Source of the DNA: Candidatus Solirubrobacter pratensis
GTDB lineage: Bacteria; Actinomycetota; Thermoleophilia; Solirubrobacterales; Solirubrobacteraceae
Reading direction: 5' to 3'
Assembly: GCF_000425945.1 (NCBI RefSeq)
Contig: NZ_AUEK01000009.1
Location: 186,001-250,000, forward strand
DNA length: 64,000 nucleotides
Both the position numbers and the translations under genes were made by a program. Below the pieces are notes generated by a model. It did no database searches and was not told the DNA's origin. It saw only the letters and a list, made by a program, of their open reading frames with translations. Of this stretch, positions 49,999-58,053 are shown in pieces. Positions within the stretch are counted from its first letter, which is position 1. Every line of letters starts with the position of its first letter.

Positions 49999-52900
49999 GC
50001 CGCCCCGCCTTCACGCCGGAGCAGCGCGCGGCGATCCGGTCGCGCACCGGCGCGTCGCTGCTCGCCGCCAACGCCGGCTCCGGCAAGACGGCCGTCATGG
50101 TCGAGCGGTTCGCGGCGGCCGTGATCGAGGACGGCGTGCCCGTCGGCGGGATCCTCGCGCTGACCTTCACCGAGAAGGCGGCGGGCGAGTTCGCCGAGCG
50201 CCTCAAGCGGCGGCTGTCCGAGCTGGGGGAGACCGAGCACGCTCGCGCCGTCGATGCCGCCTGGATCGGCACGATCCACGGCTTCTGCGCCCGAGTGCTG
50301 CGCACGCAGCCGCTCGCGGCGGGCCTCGATCCGCGCTTCGAGGTGCTCGACGAGCCCGCTGCCGCGCGCGTCGCCGGGGCGGCCTACGAGGAGGCGCTGA
50401 ACGCGTGGGCGCGCGGGCCGGAGGCGATCGACCTGGCCGCCTCCTACGGCGCTTCGCTGCGCGATCTCCTCCTGGGCGCCTACGCGTCGCTGCGCGCCCG
50501 TGGCCACAACCGCCCTCGCCTGGCGATCCCGGCAGAGAAGCCTTCGCCCGATCCTGCGGTCCTCATGGCGGCCTGCGAGGCCGCCGTGTACGACCTGCGG
50601 CTCGCCGGCTCGGGAGTCCGCGTCTCCGCCGCCCGCGACGCCCTGGCCGCCTGCCGCGACCTGCTCGCGCCGGCCGCGGACGGCGCCGCCGCGCCGGCGT
50701 TCACCGCGACGCGCGTCCCGTGGCCGGGCGAGCTCGGCCCGGCCGAGCTCAAGCGCGGTGCGAAGGCGCTCGAGAGCGAGGCGTGCGAGGCCTACCGCGA
50801 GGCGTGGGCCGCCTATCGCGCCGCGTGCGGGGAGCATCACGCGCGCTCGGCGCTCGCGCTCCTCGACGGGCTGCTCGATCGCTTCGGGCACACCTACGAG
50901 GCGGCCAAGGCGGCGCGCGCGGCGGTCGACTTCGAGGACCTCGAGCTGCGGGTGCGCGACCTGCTCGCGGACCCCGTGACGCGCGACCGCTGGGCGGAGC
51001 GGTTCTCGATGATCATGGTCGACGAGTTCCAGGACACCAACGGCGTCCAGTTGGAGATCCTGGAGGCGCTCGAGCGCGACAACCTCTTCGCCGTCGGCGA
51101 CGAGTTCCAGTCGATCTACCGCTTCCGGCACGCCGACGTCGGCATCTTCCGCGCCCGCGCCGCGACGCTCGGCGCGGACCGCGTGCGCGGCCTCGCCGTC
51201 AACTTCCGCTCCCGCGAGGAGCTGCTGGACGTCCTCAACGCGACGTTCGCGCGGGAGCTGGGGGAGCGGTTCTCGCCACTGCGTGCCGGGCGGGTCGAGG
51301 TACCCGAGGACGGCGTGCTGCGGCTCTTCGACCTCGCGCCCCCGAGCGGCGCGCCGCCCGTCGAGCTGCTGGTGACCGACACCAAGGGCTGGGACGGCCT
51401 CGAAGAGCGCCTAGGCCTTGCCGGCGGCGGAGACAACCCGTGGCGGCGCGCCGAGGCCCGGCTGGTCGCGCACCGGCTGCGCGAGGAGGTCGACGCGGGA
51501 CGGCGCCCCGGCGACTGCGTCGTGCTCGTGCGCGCGACCGGCTCGCTGCGACTGCTCGAGCAGGCGCTCGAGGAGCAGGGCCTGCCGACGTACGTCGTCG
51601 GCGGCCGCGGCTACTGGTCGCAGGAGCAGGTCCGCGACGGCCTCGCGTGGCTGCGGGTCCTCGCGAACCCGCGCGACGAGGCCGCGCTCCTCACCGTCCT
51701 CGCGTCCCCGTTCTGCGGCGCGGGAGCCGATGCGCTGATCCTCCTGGCCGAGGCCGGCCGCGAGCGCGAGGGAGGCGAGCGCCGCGGCCTGTGGGACGCG
51801 CTCCAGGAGATCGCCGCGCAGACGGAAGGAGCGGAGATCGCCGCGGCGCGCGGCGGCCCAGCGGACGCGGAGATCGCGGCGGCGCGCGGCGGCCCAGCGG
51901 ACGCGGAGATCGCGGCGCTGCGCGGCGGCCCGGCGGACGCGGAGATCGCGGCGGCGCGCGGCGGCCCAGCGGACGCGGAGATCGCGGCGCCGCGCGGCGT
52001 CATCGCGCGGTTGTCGGCGGTCGCGTCCGCGGAGGTCGCGCGGATCGGGGCGGTCGGGAGGCTGCTGGCGGCGGAGCGGGAGCAGGCCGAGCGGGCTCCG
52101 CTCGAGGTGCTGCTCGAGCGGGCGATCGCGGCGACCGGGTACGACCTCGCGGTGCTGGCGCGGCCCGGCGGCGACCGCCGCCTCGCGAACCTGCGCAAGC
52201 TGATGCGGCTGGCGCGCGAGTACGAGCGGGCGGAGGGGCGCGATCTGCGCGGGTTCCTGGCCGACGCCGCGGCGCGGGACCTCGCCGAGGCGCGTGAGGG
52301 GGAGGCGGCGCTCGAGTCCGAGGGACTGGACGCCGTGCGGCTGATGACGATCCACCGCGCCAAGGGGCTCGAGTTCCCCGTCGTCTGCGTCGCCGACCTC
52401 GGGCGCCAGGCCGGCGGCCGGCGGTCGCCGCTGCTGGTCGGCCGTGACGGCTCGCCCGGACTGCGGCTCTACGCGCTCGGCGGCGGCGACAGCGTCCCCA
52501 CGCCCGCGTGGGAGCGCCTTGCCGAGGAGGAGGCGCGGGCGGACGCCGAGGAGGAGCGGCGGCTGTTCTACGTCGCGATGACCCGCGCCCGCGAGCTGCT
52601 GATCCTGTCCGGCGGCACCGACACCGAGAAATGGCCCGCCGCTCGCCCGGGCGGTCCGCCGATCGACTGGATCGCCCGCGCGGTCGCGGGAGATCCCGCG
52701 ACGGTGCTGGGCGCGGCCGGCGACGCCGCCGCCGGCGGCGTCCTCGTCACGCGCCACTGGGACCACCGGCCCGCGCGCGTCCTGTGCCGCCTGAACTCGC
52801 CCGCGACGCTCTCCGAGGCGGCGCTCTCGCCGAAGCCGCCAGCCCGGTCGGCGCCGACGACCGCGCTGCCCGCCAAGCCCGCCGCCGTGCCGCGCTCGCC

Positions 52901-53762
52901 CGCGCGGCCCCGGCCGGTGCCGCAGCGGCTCTCGTACTCGCAGGTCTCCGACTACGCCAAGTGCGGCTACCGCTTCTACCTGCGCCGGGTCCTGCGGCTC
53001 CCCGAGCTGACCCCGCCGCCGCCCCTGGACGAGCACGGCCGCGAGCGCGAGCCTGGGCTGGACCCGCGCGTGCGCGGCTCGATCGTGCACGCGGCGCTCG
53101 AGGAGATGGACCTCGCCGATCCGCGCATCCCGGGCGAAGACGCGATCCGCGAGCTCTCGAAGCGCTTCGGCGCGGACCTCACGGGCGCCGACGTCGAGGA
53201 CATCCGCGAGCTGACGCGGGCCTTCGCCGCCTCCCCGCTGCGGCAGCGGCTCGCGAGCGCCACGCGGATCCGCCGCGAGGCCGGGTTCGCGTTCACGCTC
53301 GACCAGGACGGCGCCGGCCCGCTCGTCAACGGCTTCGTCGACGTCGTCGCGCAGGAGCCCGACGGCACGACGCTCGTCGTCGACTACAAGTCCGACCGCC
53401 TCAATGACGACACGCCGCAGTCACTCGTCGAGCGCGAATACGAGACCCAGCGGATCGTGTACGCGCTCGCCGCGCTGCGCGACGGCGCGCCGAGGGTCGA
53501 GGTCGCGCATCTGCTGCTCGAGCGCCCCGACGAGCCCGTCACGGCCACCTACACGCAGGACCAGGCACCCGACCTCGCGGCGAGGCTCGCACGCCTCGCC
53601 AAGGGCATCCTCGAGCACCGCTACCCGGTCACCGACCGCCCGCACCGAGAGCTGTGCGGCGAGTGCCCAGGAAGGACGGCGCTCTGCTCGCACCCGGAGT
53701 CGCGGACGCTCAGCCCGCTTCCGCCGGCGCCTTCGCCGGCAGTACCGGTCCGTCGTAGCTGA
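49995..53762 (+). CDS. addA: AddA-like helicase-nuclease (UvrD family)
   Basis: The 1255-residue protein has a complete UvrD helicase core: Walker A in ANAGSGKTAVMVERF (near 28), Walker B in MVDEFQDTNG (near 342), motif III/IV (FRSREELLDVLN), HRAKGLEFPVVC (near 787) and FYVAMTRARELLIL. A RecB-type nuclease follows (LSYSQVSDYAKCGYRFYL, GSIVHAALEEMDL, FVDVV, VVDYKSDRLND near 1129). Four Cys (AKCGY, CGECPGRTALC) could bind iron-sulfur. A tandem 12-residue repeat is inserted near 613-668. With AddB it repairs double-strand breaks. The 3' end overlaps the BrkB gene by 53 bases. Confidence 0.92.
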   Translation: MSRPAFTPEQRAAIRSRTGASLLAANAGSGKTAVMVERFAAAVIEDGVPVGGILALTFTEKAAGEFAERLKRRLSELGETEHARAVDAAWIGTIHGFCARVLRTQPLAAGLDPRFEVLDEPAAARVAGAAYEEALNAWARGPEAIDLAASYGASLRDLLLGAYASLRARGHNRPRLAIPAEKPSPDPAVLMAACEAAVYDLRLAGSGVRVSAARDALAACRDLLAPAADGAAAPAFTATRVPWPGELGPAELKRGAKALESEACEAYREAWAAYRAACGEHHARSALALLDGLLDRFGHTYEAAKAARAAVDFEDLELRVRDLLADPVTRDRWAERFSMIMVDEFQDTNGVQLEILEALERDNLFAVGDEFQSIYRFRHADVGIFRARAATLGADRVRGLAVNFRSREELLDVLNATFARELGERFSPLRAGRVEVPEDGVLRLFDLAPPSGAPPVELLVTDTKGWDGLEERLGLAGGGDNPWRRAEARLVAHRLREEVDAGRRPGDCVVLVRATGSLRLLEQALEEQGLPTYVVGGRGYWSQEQVRDGLAWLRVLANPRDEAALLTVLASPFCGAGADALILLAEAGREREGGERRGLWDALQEIAAQTEGAEIAAARGGPADAEIAAARGGPADAEIAALRGGPADAEIAAARGGPADAEIAAPRGVIARLSAVASAEVARIGAVGRLLAAEREQAERAPLEVLLERAIAATGYDLAVLARPGGDRRLANLRKLMRLAREYERAEGRDLRGFLADAAARDLAEAREGEAALESEGLDAVRLMTIHRAKGLEFPVVCVADLGRQAGGRRSPLLVGRDGSPGLRLYALGGGDSVPTPAWERLAEEEARADAEEERRLFYVAMTRARELLILSGGTDTEKWPAARPGGPPIDWIARAVAGDPATVLGAAGDAAAGGVLVTRHWDHRPARVLCRLNSPATLSEAALSPKPPARSAPTTALPAKPAAVPRSPARPRPVPQRLSYSQVSDYAKCGYRFYLRRVLRLPELTPPPPLDEHGREREPGLDPRVRGSIVHAALEEMDLADPRIPGEDAIRELSKRFGADLTGADVEDIRELTRAFAASPLRQRLASATRIRREAGFAFTLDQDGAGPLVNGFVDVVAQEPDGTTLVVDYKSDRLNDDTPQSLVEREYETQRIVYALAALRDGAPRVEVAHLLLERPDEPVTATYTQDQAPDLAARLARLAKGILEHRYPVTDRPHRELCGECPGRTALCSHPESRTLSPLPPAPSPAVPVRRS
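51831..51998 (+). repeat. In-frame 36-bp tandem repeat inside addA
   Basis: Four full copies (51831-51866, 51867-51902, 51903-51938, 51939-51974) and a partial fifth encode AEIAAARGGPAD with one Leu variant. Copies are nearly identical in DNA, so expansion is recent. The repeat keeps the helicase frame and lies between conserved blocks, probably in a surface loop. Confidence 0.85.
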
Positions 53763-54660
53763 GCGGCAGGTAGGGGGAGCGCCGAATGTCGATGACGGCG
53801 TTCAACTCCGCCCCGAACAGCAGCGCGACGTTCGTCAGCCACAGCCAGAAGAGCAGGATCACGGCGCCCGCGAACGCGCCGTACGTCGCCGAGTAGGACG
53901 AGAAGTTCGACACGTAGACGAAGAACACGGCCGAGGCCATGATCCACAGCAGCACGGCGGCGACCGCGCCCGGCGTGATCCAGCGGAACCGCCGCACCTC
54001 GACGTTGGGCGACGCGTAGTAGACGATCGCGTAGATCGTCATCGCCACCACCAGCGCCGCCGGCCAGCGGACGATCCGCCATGCGGTCGCGGCGCCCTCG
54101 CCGAGCCCGATCTTGCCCAGCACGTCGGAGGCGAGCCCGCCGCCGAGGAAGATCAGCACGAACGTGATCAGCCCGAGCGCCGCCACGATCAGCGTCCACA
54201 GCAGGTCGTTGAGCTTGTGGTGCACGAAGCCGCGCCCCTCCTGCACCCGGAAGATCCGGTTGAGCGCCCGCCCCGCGGCGCCGAACGCCCCTGACGCGCC
54301 GTTCAGCGACAGCGCGAGTCCGATGACCAGCGCGGCGACGGCGGTCCCTCGATGATCCTGCGCCGACCGCAGCGCGGACGTGACCGCGTCGACCGTCGCG
54401 GGCGGGGCGCCGGCGTCCTTGAGGTAGGACGCGGCGTGCGAGATCAGCCCAGCCTGCCCGAACACGCCGAGCAGGGCGGCGCCGAACAGCAGCGCGGGGA
54501 ACAGCGACAGCAGCGAGTAGTAGGTCAGCGCCGCCGCGTAGTCGGTGACCTCGTCCTTGCGGAAGCGCGCGAAGGCGCGCTTGAAGTCACCAAGCTCGAT
54601 GGCCGGCCCGGCTTGGCGACCGTCGCCGACGGCCGCCGTGCTGCCGGCGTCCTTGCTCAG
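53710..54660 (-). CDS. YihY/BrkB-type inner-membrane protein, likely CTG start
   Basis: The 316-residue protein has six membrane segments with the YihY pattern: DYAAALTYYSLLSLFPALLF, GFVHHKLNDLLWTLIVAALG, VVAMTIYAIVYYASPNVEVR, WITPGAVAAVLLWIMASAVF and YGAFAGAVILLFWLWLTNVA, with LLFGAELNAV. Function unknown; once called virulence factor BrkB or ribonuclease BN. No ATG/GTG/TTG occurs in frame between 54780 and the conserved start. CTG at 54660 has GGGAGGGAGG eight bases upstream and overlaps the TGA of the small gene (CTGA). The 3' end overlaps addA. Confidence 0.88.
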   Translation of the reverse strand: MSKDAGSTAAVGDGRQAGPAIELGDFKRAFARFRKDEVTDYAAALTYYSLLSLFPALLFGAALLGVFGQAGLISHAASYLKDAGAPPATVDAVTSALRSAQDHRGTAVAALVIGLALSLNGASGAFGAAGRALNRIFRVQEGRGFVHHKLNDLLWTLIVAALGLITFVLIFLGGGLASDVLGKIGLGEGAATAWRIVRWPAALVVAMTIYAIVYYASPNVEVRRFRWITPGAVAAVLLWIMASAVFFVYVSNFSSYSATYGAFAGAVILLFWLWLTNVALLFGAELNAVIDIRRSPYLPLSYDGPVLPAKAPAEAG

Positions 54661-54830
54661 AAGCCGCGCCTCCCTCCCCAGCGCGAGCCGAGGCCGTAGC
54701 CGCCTGACGGGATGCCGGCCAGCAGGACCAGCATCGCGGCCGCGATGGCGACGATCGCCGGAAGACCGAGGGCCACGCACAGTGCGTAGACGAGTGCCGC
54801 GAGCAGCACGGCGATGAGGACTCCGATCAC
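54657..54830 (-). CDS. Small membrane protein upstream of BrkB
   Basis: A 57-residue frame starting at GTG 54830 with GGAAGGG ahead encodes two membrane helices: MIGVLIAVLLAALVYALCVA and LPAIVAIAAAMLVLLAGI, then a basic tail (SGGYGLGSRWGGRRGF). Its TGA shares bases with the CTG that starts the BrkB gene, so both are read from one mRNA. It is too short for most gene finders. Hydrophobicity and the SD make it a real candidate. Function unknown. Confidence 0.65.
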   Translation of the reverse strand: MIGVLIAVLLAALVYALCVALGLPAIVAIAAAMLVLLAGIPSGGYGLGSRWGGRRGF

Positions 54831-54856
54831 GAGAAGCTTCCCTTCCGTCTCGTAGT

Positions 54857-54869
54857 TGACGTTACGTCA
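54857..54869. promoter_or_regulatory. Palindromic element in the divergent brkB / imp promoter region
   Basis: TGACGTTACGTCA is a 13-base palindrome (6+1+6). The nearby TTGACG and TAGATT could be part of a promoter. It lies between the small membrane protein and the inositol phosphatase genes. Confidence 0.4.
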
Positions 54870-54881
54870 TAGATTCCCGGC

Positions 54882-55634
54882 GTGCGCCCCCCTCAGTCGT
54901 CGCTCCGCGACCTGGACGTCGCGATCCAGGCGGTGCATGCCGCCGTCGAGGCGGCCCGCCAAGCCCGCCGCGAACCGCTCAATCCCCGCGCCAAGTCCGT
55001 CGCCGCCGACCTCGTCACCGAGGCGGACGCCCGCGCCGAGCACGCCGCCGCGACCGTGATCTCCGCCCACCGCCCCGACGACGGAATCCTCGGTGAGGAG
55101 GGCACCAACCGGTCGGGCGGAGACCGCCGCTGGGTGATCGACGGCATCGACGGGACGGTCGCGTTCGCGAGCGGCCTCCCGGGGTGGTGCAGCGCGGTCG
55201 CGCTCGCGGACGGCGACGGACCCGCGGTCGCCGCCGTGCTCGACGCCACCACCGAGGAGCTGCACACCGCCGTGCGCGGCGCGCAGAGCGTCAACCGCGT
55301 GCGACGCGCATGTCCGCTCGACGACGCCCACATCGCCACGTTCGTGCGTCGCGACCGGCTCGTGCTCCCGGGCGTCCGCGAGCTCGCGCACCGCCTGCTC
55401 GACCGCGCGGGCCTCGTCCGCCACGCCGGCCCCGGGTCACTGGAGCTCGCCTGGGTCGCCGGCGGCCGGCTCGACGGCTGGCTGCAACCCGACGTCGACC
55501 CGTGGGACTGGCTCCCCGGGGCGCTGCTCGTCACCCAGGCGGGCGGCGAGGCTCGGGTGATCGAGGGCGAGACCCGCTGGCACATCGCGGGCCCGCACGA
55601 GCTGGTCGAGGAGCTAGCCGGGCTGCTTCGGTAG
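54882..55634 (+). CDS. Inositol monophosphatase family protein
   Basis: The 250-residue enzyme has the metal-binding signatures: GEEG in DDGILGEEGTN, the core DGIDGT in VIDGIDGTVAFASGLPG, and the third in QPDVDPWDWLPGALLVTQAG. It removes phosphate from inositol or related sugar phosphates with Mg2+. SVAADLVTEADARAEHAA at the N-terminus is typical. Substrate cannot be fixed from sequence: inositol-1-phosphate, histidinol phosphate or PAP are all known within the family. Its end overlaps the convergent ANTAR gene by 21 bases. Confidence 0.9.
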   Translation: MRPPQSSLRDLDVAIQAVHAAVEAARQARREPLNPRAKSVAADLVTEADARAEHAAATVISAHRPDDGILGEEGTNRSGGDRRWVIDGIDGTVAFASGLPGWCSAVALADGDGPAVAAVLDATTEELHTAVRGAQSVNRVRRACPLDDAHIATFVRRDRLVLPGVRELAHRLLDRAGLVRHAGPGSLELAWVAGGRLDGWLQPDVDPWDWLPGALLVTQAGGEARVIEGETRWHIAGPHELVEELAGLLR

Positions 55635-56231
55635 CAGCGCGTGTCCGTCGAGCACCGACTGCGCCACGTCGACCACCCGCCGGCCGCCGGCGCGCGCATG
55701 CTCGCGGAGCCGCTGGAAGGCCTCGATCTCGCCGATCTGGTGGCGCTCCATGAGCACGCCCTTGGCGCGCTCGATGACCGTCCGGCGCTCCAGCGCCGTC
55801 TGCAGCTGCTCGACCTTCTCCGTCAGCCGCGCCTCCTCGCGATAGCGCCGCAGCGCCACCTCGATCGCCGACTGCACGTCGTGCGGCGCCCAGGAGTCCA
55901 CGTAGCCGGCGATCCCCATGTCCGCCGCGCGGGCGATCAGCGCCGGGTCCTTCGCCTCGCGCACGGTCACGAGCACCGGCCCTGAGGCGAACTCGACGGT
56001 CTCGGAGATCAGCGCCAGCCCGTGCTCGTCGTCGCTGTCGATGACGACGAACGCGACGTCCGGATCCTCGCGAGCGATCAGCTCGATCGCCTCGGCGACG
56101 GAGACCGCGAACGGCGCCACTTCGTGGCCGAGCGAGGCCAGCACTTCGCCGAGCACCCTGAGGTCCTCTTCCCGCTCGTTCGCGAGCAGGACTCGCAGGC
56201 TTCGCTCGCTCGTCGTTCCGATCGTCGTCAT
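55614..56231 (-). CDS. ANTAR-domain response regulator
   Basis: The 205-residue protein has a receiver-like first part (RVLLANEREEDLRVLGEVLA, AFVVIDSDDEHGLALI, AGYVDSWAPHDVQSA), where the usual acidic pair is replaced by Asn-Glu, so phosphorylation may be altered. A coiled-coil is followed by the ANTAR motif RRTVIERAKGVLMERHQIGE, AFQRLREHARAGG. ANTAR domains bind dual hairpins in mRNA leaders and prevent termination. Its target is not evident nearby. It is divergent from the sigma factor gene by about 90 bases. Confidence 0.9.
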   Translation of the reverse strand: MTTIGTTSERSLRVLLANEREEDLRVLGEVLASLGHEVAPFAVSVAEAIELIAREDPDVAFVVIDSDDEHGLALISETVEFASGPVLVTVREAKDPALIARAADMGIAGYVDSWAPHDVQSAIEVALRRYREEARLTEKVEQLQTALERRTVIERAKGVLMERHQIGEIEAFQRLREHARAGGRRVVDVAQSVLDGHALLPKQPG

Positions 56232-56320
56232 GCGCTCTACAATCCGTTGGTCCGCGGCCCTGAACCCCGTTGCGGCATTCGAAGCGCCCCTGCAACCCGG
56301 CGCCGACCCTTCCGGACTTG

Positions 56321-57133
56321 GTGTTGGGCTTGCAGAACCTCGAAGACCGCGACTCGGGATCCCGAGCATATCCGCAGGACCGCGACGGCCGCGAGGCGCG
56401 CGCCCGCGCCGACCGCCGCCTGCTGGAGCGCGCCCACCTGGGCGACCAGGAGGCACGCGCCGCGCTGGTGGACCGCTTCCTGCCGCTCGCCCGCCAGCTC
56501 GCGCGCCGATACCAGCGCGGGGGCGAGCAGCTCGACGACCTCAACCAGGTGGCCTCACTCGGCCTGCTGAAGGCGATCGACCGCTTCGATCCGGCGCGCC
56601 AGACCGCGTTCTCGAGCTTCGCGGTGCCGACGATCCTGGGAGAGCTCAAGCGCCACTTCCGCGACCGCGGCTGGTCGGTGCGCGTCCCTCGCGACCTGCA
56701 GGAGCTGGCCGTCAAGCTCGAGCCGACCACCGAGTCGCTGCAGCGCGAGCTCGGGCGGGCGCCGACGCTCGCGGAGCTCGCCCGCCGGCTCGACACCACG
56801 ATCGAGCTGGTGCTCGAGGCGCGGGAGGCGGCCGCCGCCTATCGCGCCGTCTCGCTCGACCGCCCGCGCGACGATGACGACGATGGCACCGACCCGCTCG
56901 GCGACGCGGTCGGCGCGGAGGACCCCGGCTTCGCGGTGGCCGAGAACGCCGCGACCGTCGAGCGGCTGATGCGCGTGCTGAGCGAGCGCGAGCGAGAGGT
57001 GCTGCGCCTGCGCTTCGCGGAGGACCTCACGCAGGCCGAGATCGGGATGCGGGTGGGCGTCTCCCAGATGCACGTCTCGCGCCTCATCCGGCAGGCGGTC
57101 AGGCGGCTGCGGGAAGCGGCCGAGGAGGCGTAG
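56321..57133 (+). CDS. SigB/SigF-type sigma factor (first)
   Basis: The roughly 270-residue sigma factor has region 2 (RRLLERAHLGDQEARAALVD, LPLARQLARRYQRGGEQLDD, LNQVASLGLLKAIDRFDPA, FSSFAVPTILGELKRHFRDR), region 3 (LGRAPTLAELARRLD) and region 4 (LSEREREVLRLRFAEDLTQA, EIGMRVGVSQMHVSRLIRQA). It belongs to the general-stress SigB/SigF group. The start is uncertain (GTG 56321 or TTG upstream at 56270). No anti-sigma gene is adjacent; the RsbW-like genes are 2-3 kb away. A cupin gene follows by 12 bases. Confidence 0.92.
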   Translation: MLGLQNLEDRDSGSRAYPQDRDGREARARADRRLLERAHLGDQEARAALVDRFLPLARQLARRYQRGGEQLDDLNQVASLGLLKAIDRFDPARQTAFSSFAVPTILGELKRHFRDRGWSVRVPRDLQELAVKLEPTTESLQRELGRAPTLAELARRLDTTIELVLEAREAAAAYRAVSLDRPRDDDDDGTDPLGDAVGAEDPGFAVAENAATVERLMRVLSEREREVLRLRFAEDLTQAEIGMRVGVSQMHVSRLIRQAVRRLREAAEEA

Positions 57134-57144
57134 GCTCCCGCTCC

Positions 57145-57462
57145 ATGGAGCACTGGGACCTGCGCGAGCTCGACGTCGCGCCGCACCATCCGAGGATCCT
57201 GCACTCCGCGCGCGGCGAGGCGCGCTCGATCCTGATCTCGCTGCCCGCGGGCGAGGAGCTGCAGGAGCATCAGGTACACGAACGTGCCTATGTCGTCGTC
57301 GTCGACGGCGAGGTCGACCTCGCGGGACAGCACGCCGGCGCCGGCGCGGCGGCCGTCTTCGAGCCCAACGAGCGCCATGCCGTGCGCGCCACCAGCGACG
57401 CGCGGCTGCTGCTCGTGCTCGCCCCGTGGCCCGGCAACGGGCACCCGGGCGCACGGGACTGA
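57145..57462 (+). CDS. Small cupin-domain protein
   Basis: The 105-residue protein is one cupin barrel: HSARGEARSILISLPAGEEL, QEHQVHERAYVVVVDGEVDL and VFEPNERHAVRATSDARLLL. Motif 1 keeps QEHQVHERAY (H, H, E) and motif 2 keeps NERHAV (H), so metal binding is likely. The enzyme activity is unknown. It is 12 bases after the sigma factor, in the same operon, and may be a stress protein made with it. Confidence 0.85.
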   Translation: MEHWDLRELDVAPHHPRILHSARGEARSILISLPAGEELQEHQVHERAYVVVVDGEVDLAGQHAGAGAAAVFEPNERHAVRATSDARLLLVLAPWPGNGHPGARD

Positions 57463-57518
57463 CGAAGCCCGCGCTTGGCGCTCGTTTCGTCGGGAGCGCT
57501 TGCCGGCCCCGCGTTCGG

Positions 57519-58013
57519 TCAGCTCGAATGAAGGCGCTCGGCGGCCAGGCCGCGCGGCTCGGCGTCGGGCGCGGGCGTGCCGGGCGTATGCAGCAGGTTC
57601 TGCACGCCCTTGATCCCGTCGACGTGACCCGCCTGGTCGCCGAGCCGCTCGATCCACGACTGCTCCTCGACCTCGCCGCGCAGCGTCGCGACGCCCGCCT
57701 GGACGTCGACCGAGACGCTGCCCTTGGGCGCGTCGGCGGCGCGGAAGATCTCGGTCTCCACCTTGCGCGCGAGCGTGACGTCGTCGGCGTCCGCCGGCCG
57801 CGTCGCGGTCGGCGCGGCGGTGTGCGCGGCGCCCTTGGCGACCTGCGCGGCGTGCGTCGCCTGCGTCTGCATCGCGGAGGCGACGTGCGAAGCCTTCGAC
57901 TGCGCCTGGTCGCGCATCGTGTTGCGGCGCCGCCGGCCGCTCTGAGGATCGAGGAAGTGCGCCGCGGCGGCTCCTGCTGCGAGCCCGAGCGCGAAGCTGA
58001 TCGGGGTTCTCAT
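57519..58013 (-). CDS. BON-domain protein with YtxH-like start
   Basis: The 164-residue protein begins with a Gly/Ala-rich helix (FALGLAAGAAAAHFLDPQSG, RRRRNTMRDQAQSKASHVAS) as in YtxH-type general-stress proteins, then an Ala-rich linker and a C-terminal BON domain (VTLARKVETEIFRAADAPKG, VDVQAGVATLRGEVEEQSWI, VDGIKGVQNLLHTPG). BON domains bind membranes or phospholipid. Ten bases upstream of its ATG lies a near-perfect SigB promoter, supporting stress induction. Confidence 0.87.
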   Translation of the reverse strand: MRTPISFALGLAAGAAAAHFLDPQSGRRRRNTMRDQAQSKASHVASAMQTQATHAAQVAKGAAHTAAPTATRPADADDVTLARKVETEIFRAADAPKGSVSVDVQAGVATLRGEVEEQSWIERLGDQAGHVDGIKGVQNLLHTPGTPAPDAEPRGLAAERLHSS

Positions 58014-58023
58014 ACGACCTCGG

Positions 58024-58048
58024 CTACCCGGGCCCGGATGCCGGAAAC
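58024..58048 (-). promoter_or_regulatory. SigB/SigF-type promoter of the BON gene
   Basis: On the minus strand GTTT (58048-58045), a 15-base spacer and GGGTAG (58029-58024) match the GTTT-N15-GGGTAT consensus of general-stress sigma factors. The ATG is ten bases downstream of the -10, so the message has a very short leader. Confidence 0.7.
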
Positions 58049-58053
58049 GCCGC

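Noticed and set aside
46736-53762. AdnAB instead of AddAB
   Set aside because: The first subunit lacks a Walker A motif, which AdnB/AdnA both carry, so the AddB-like role fits better; cysteines in AddA leave some doubt.
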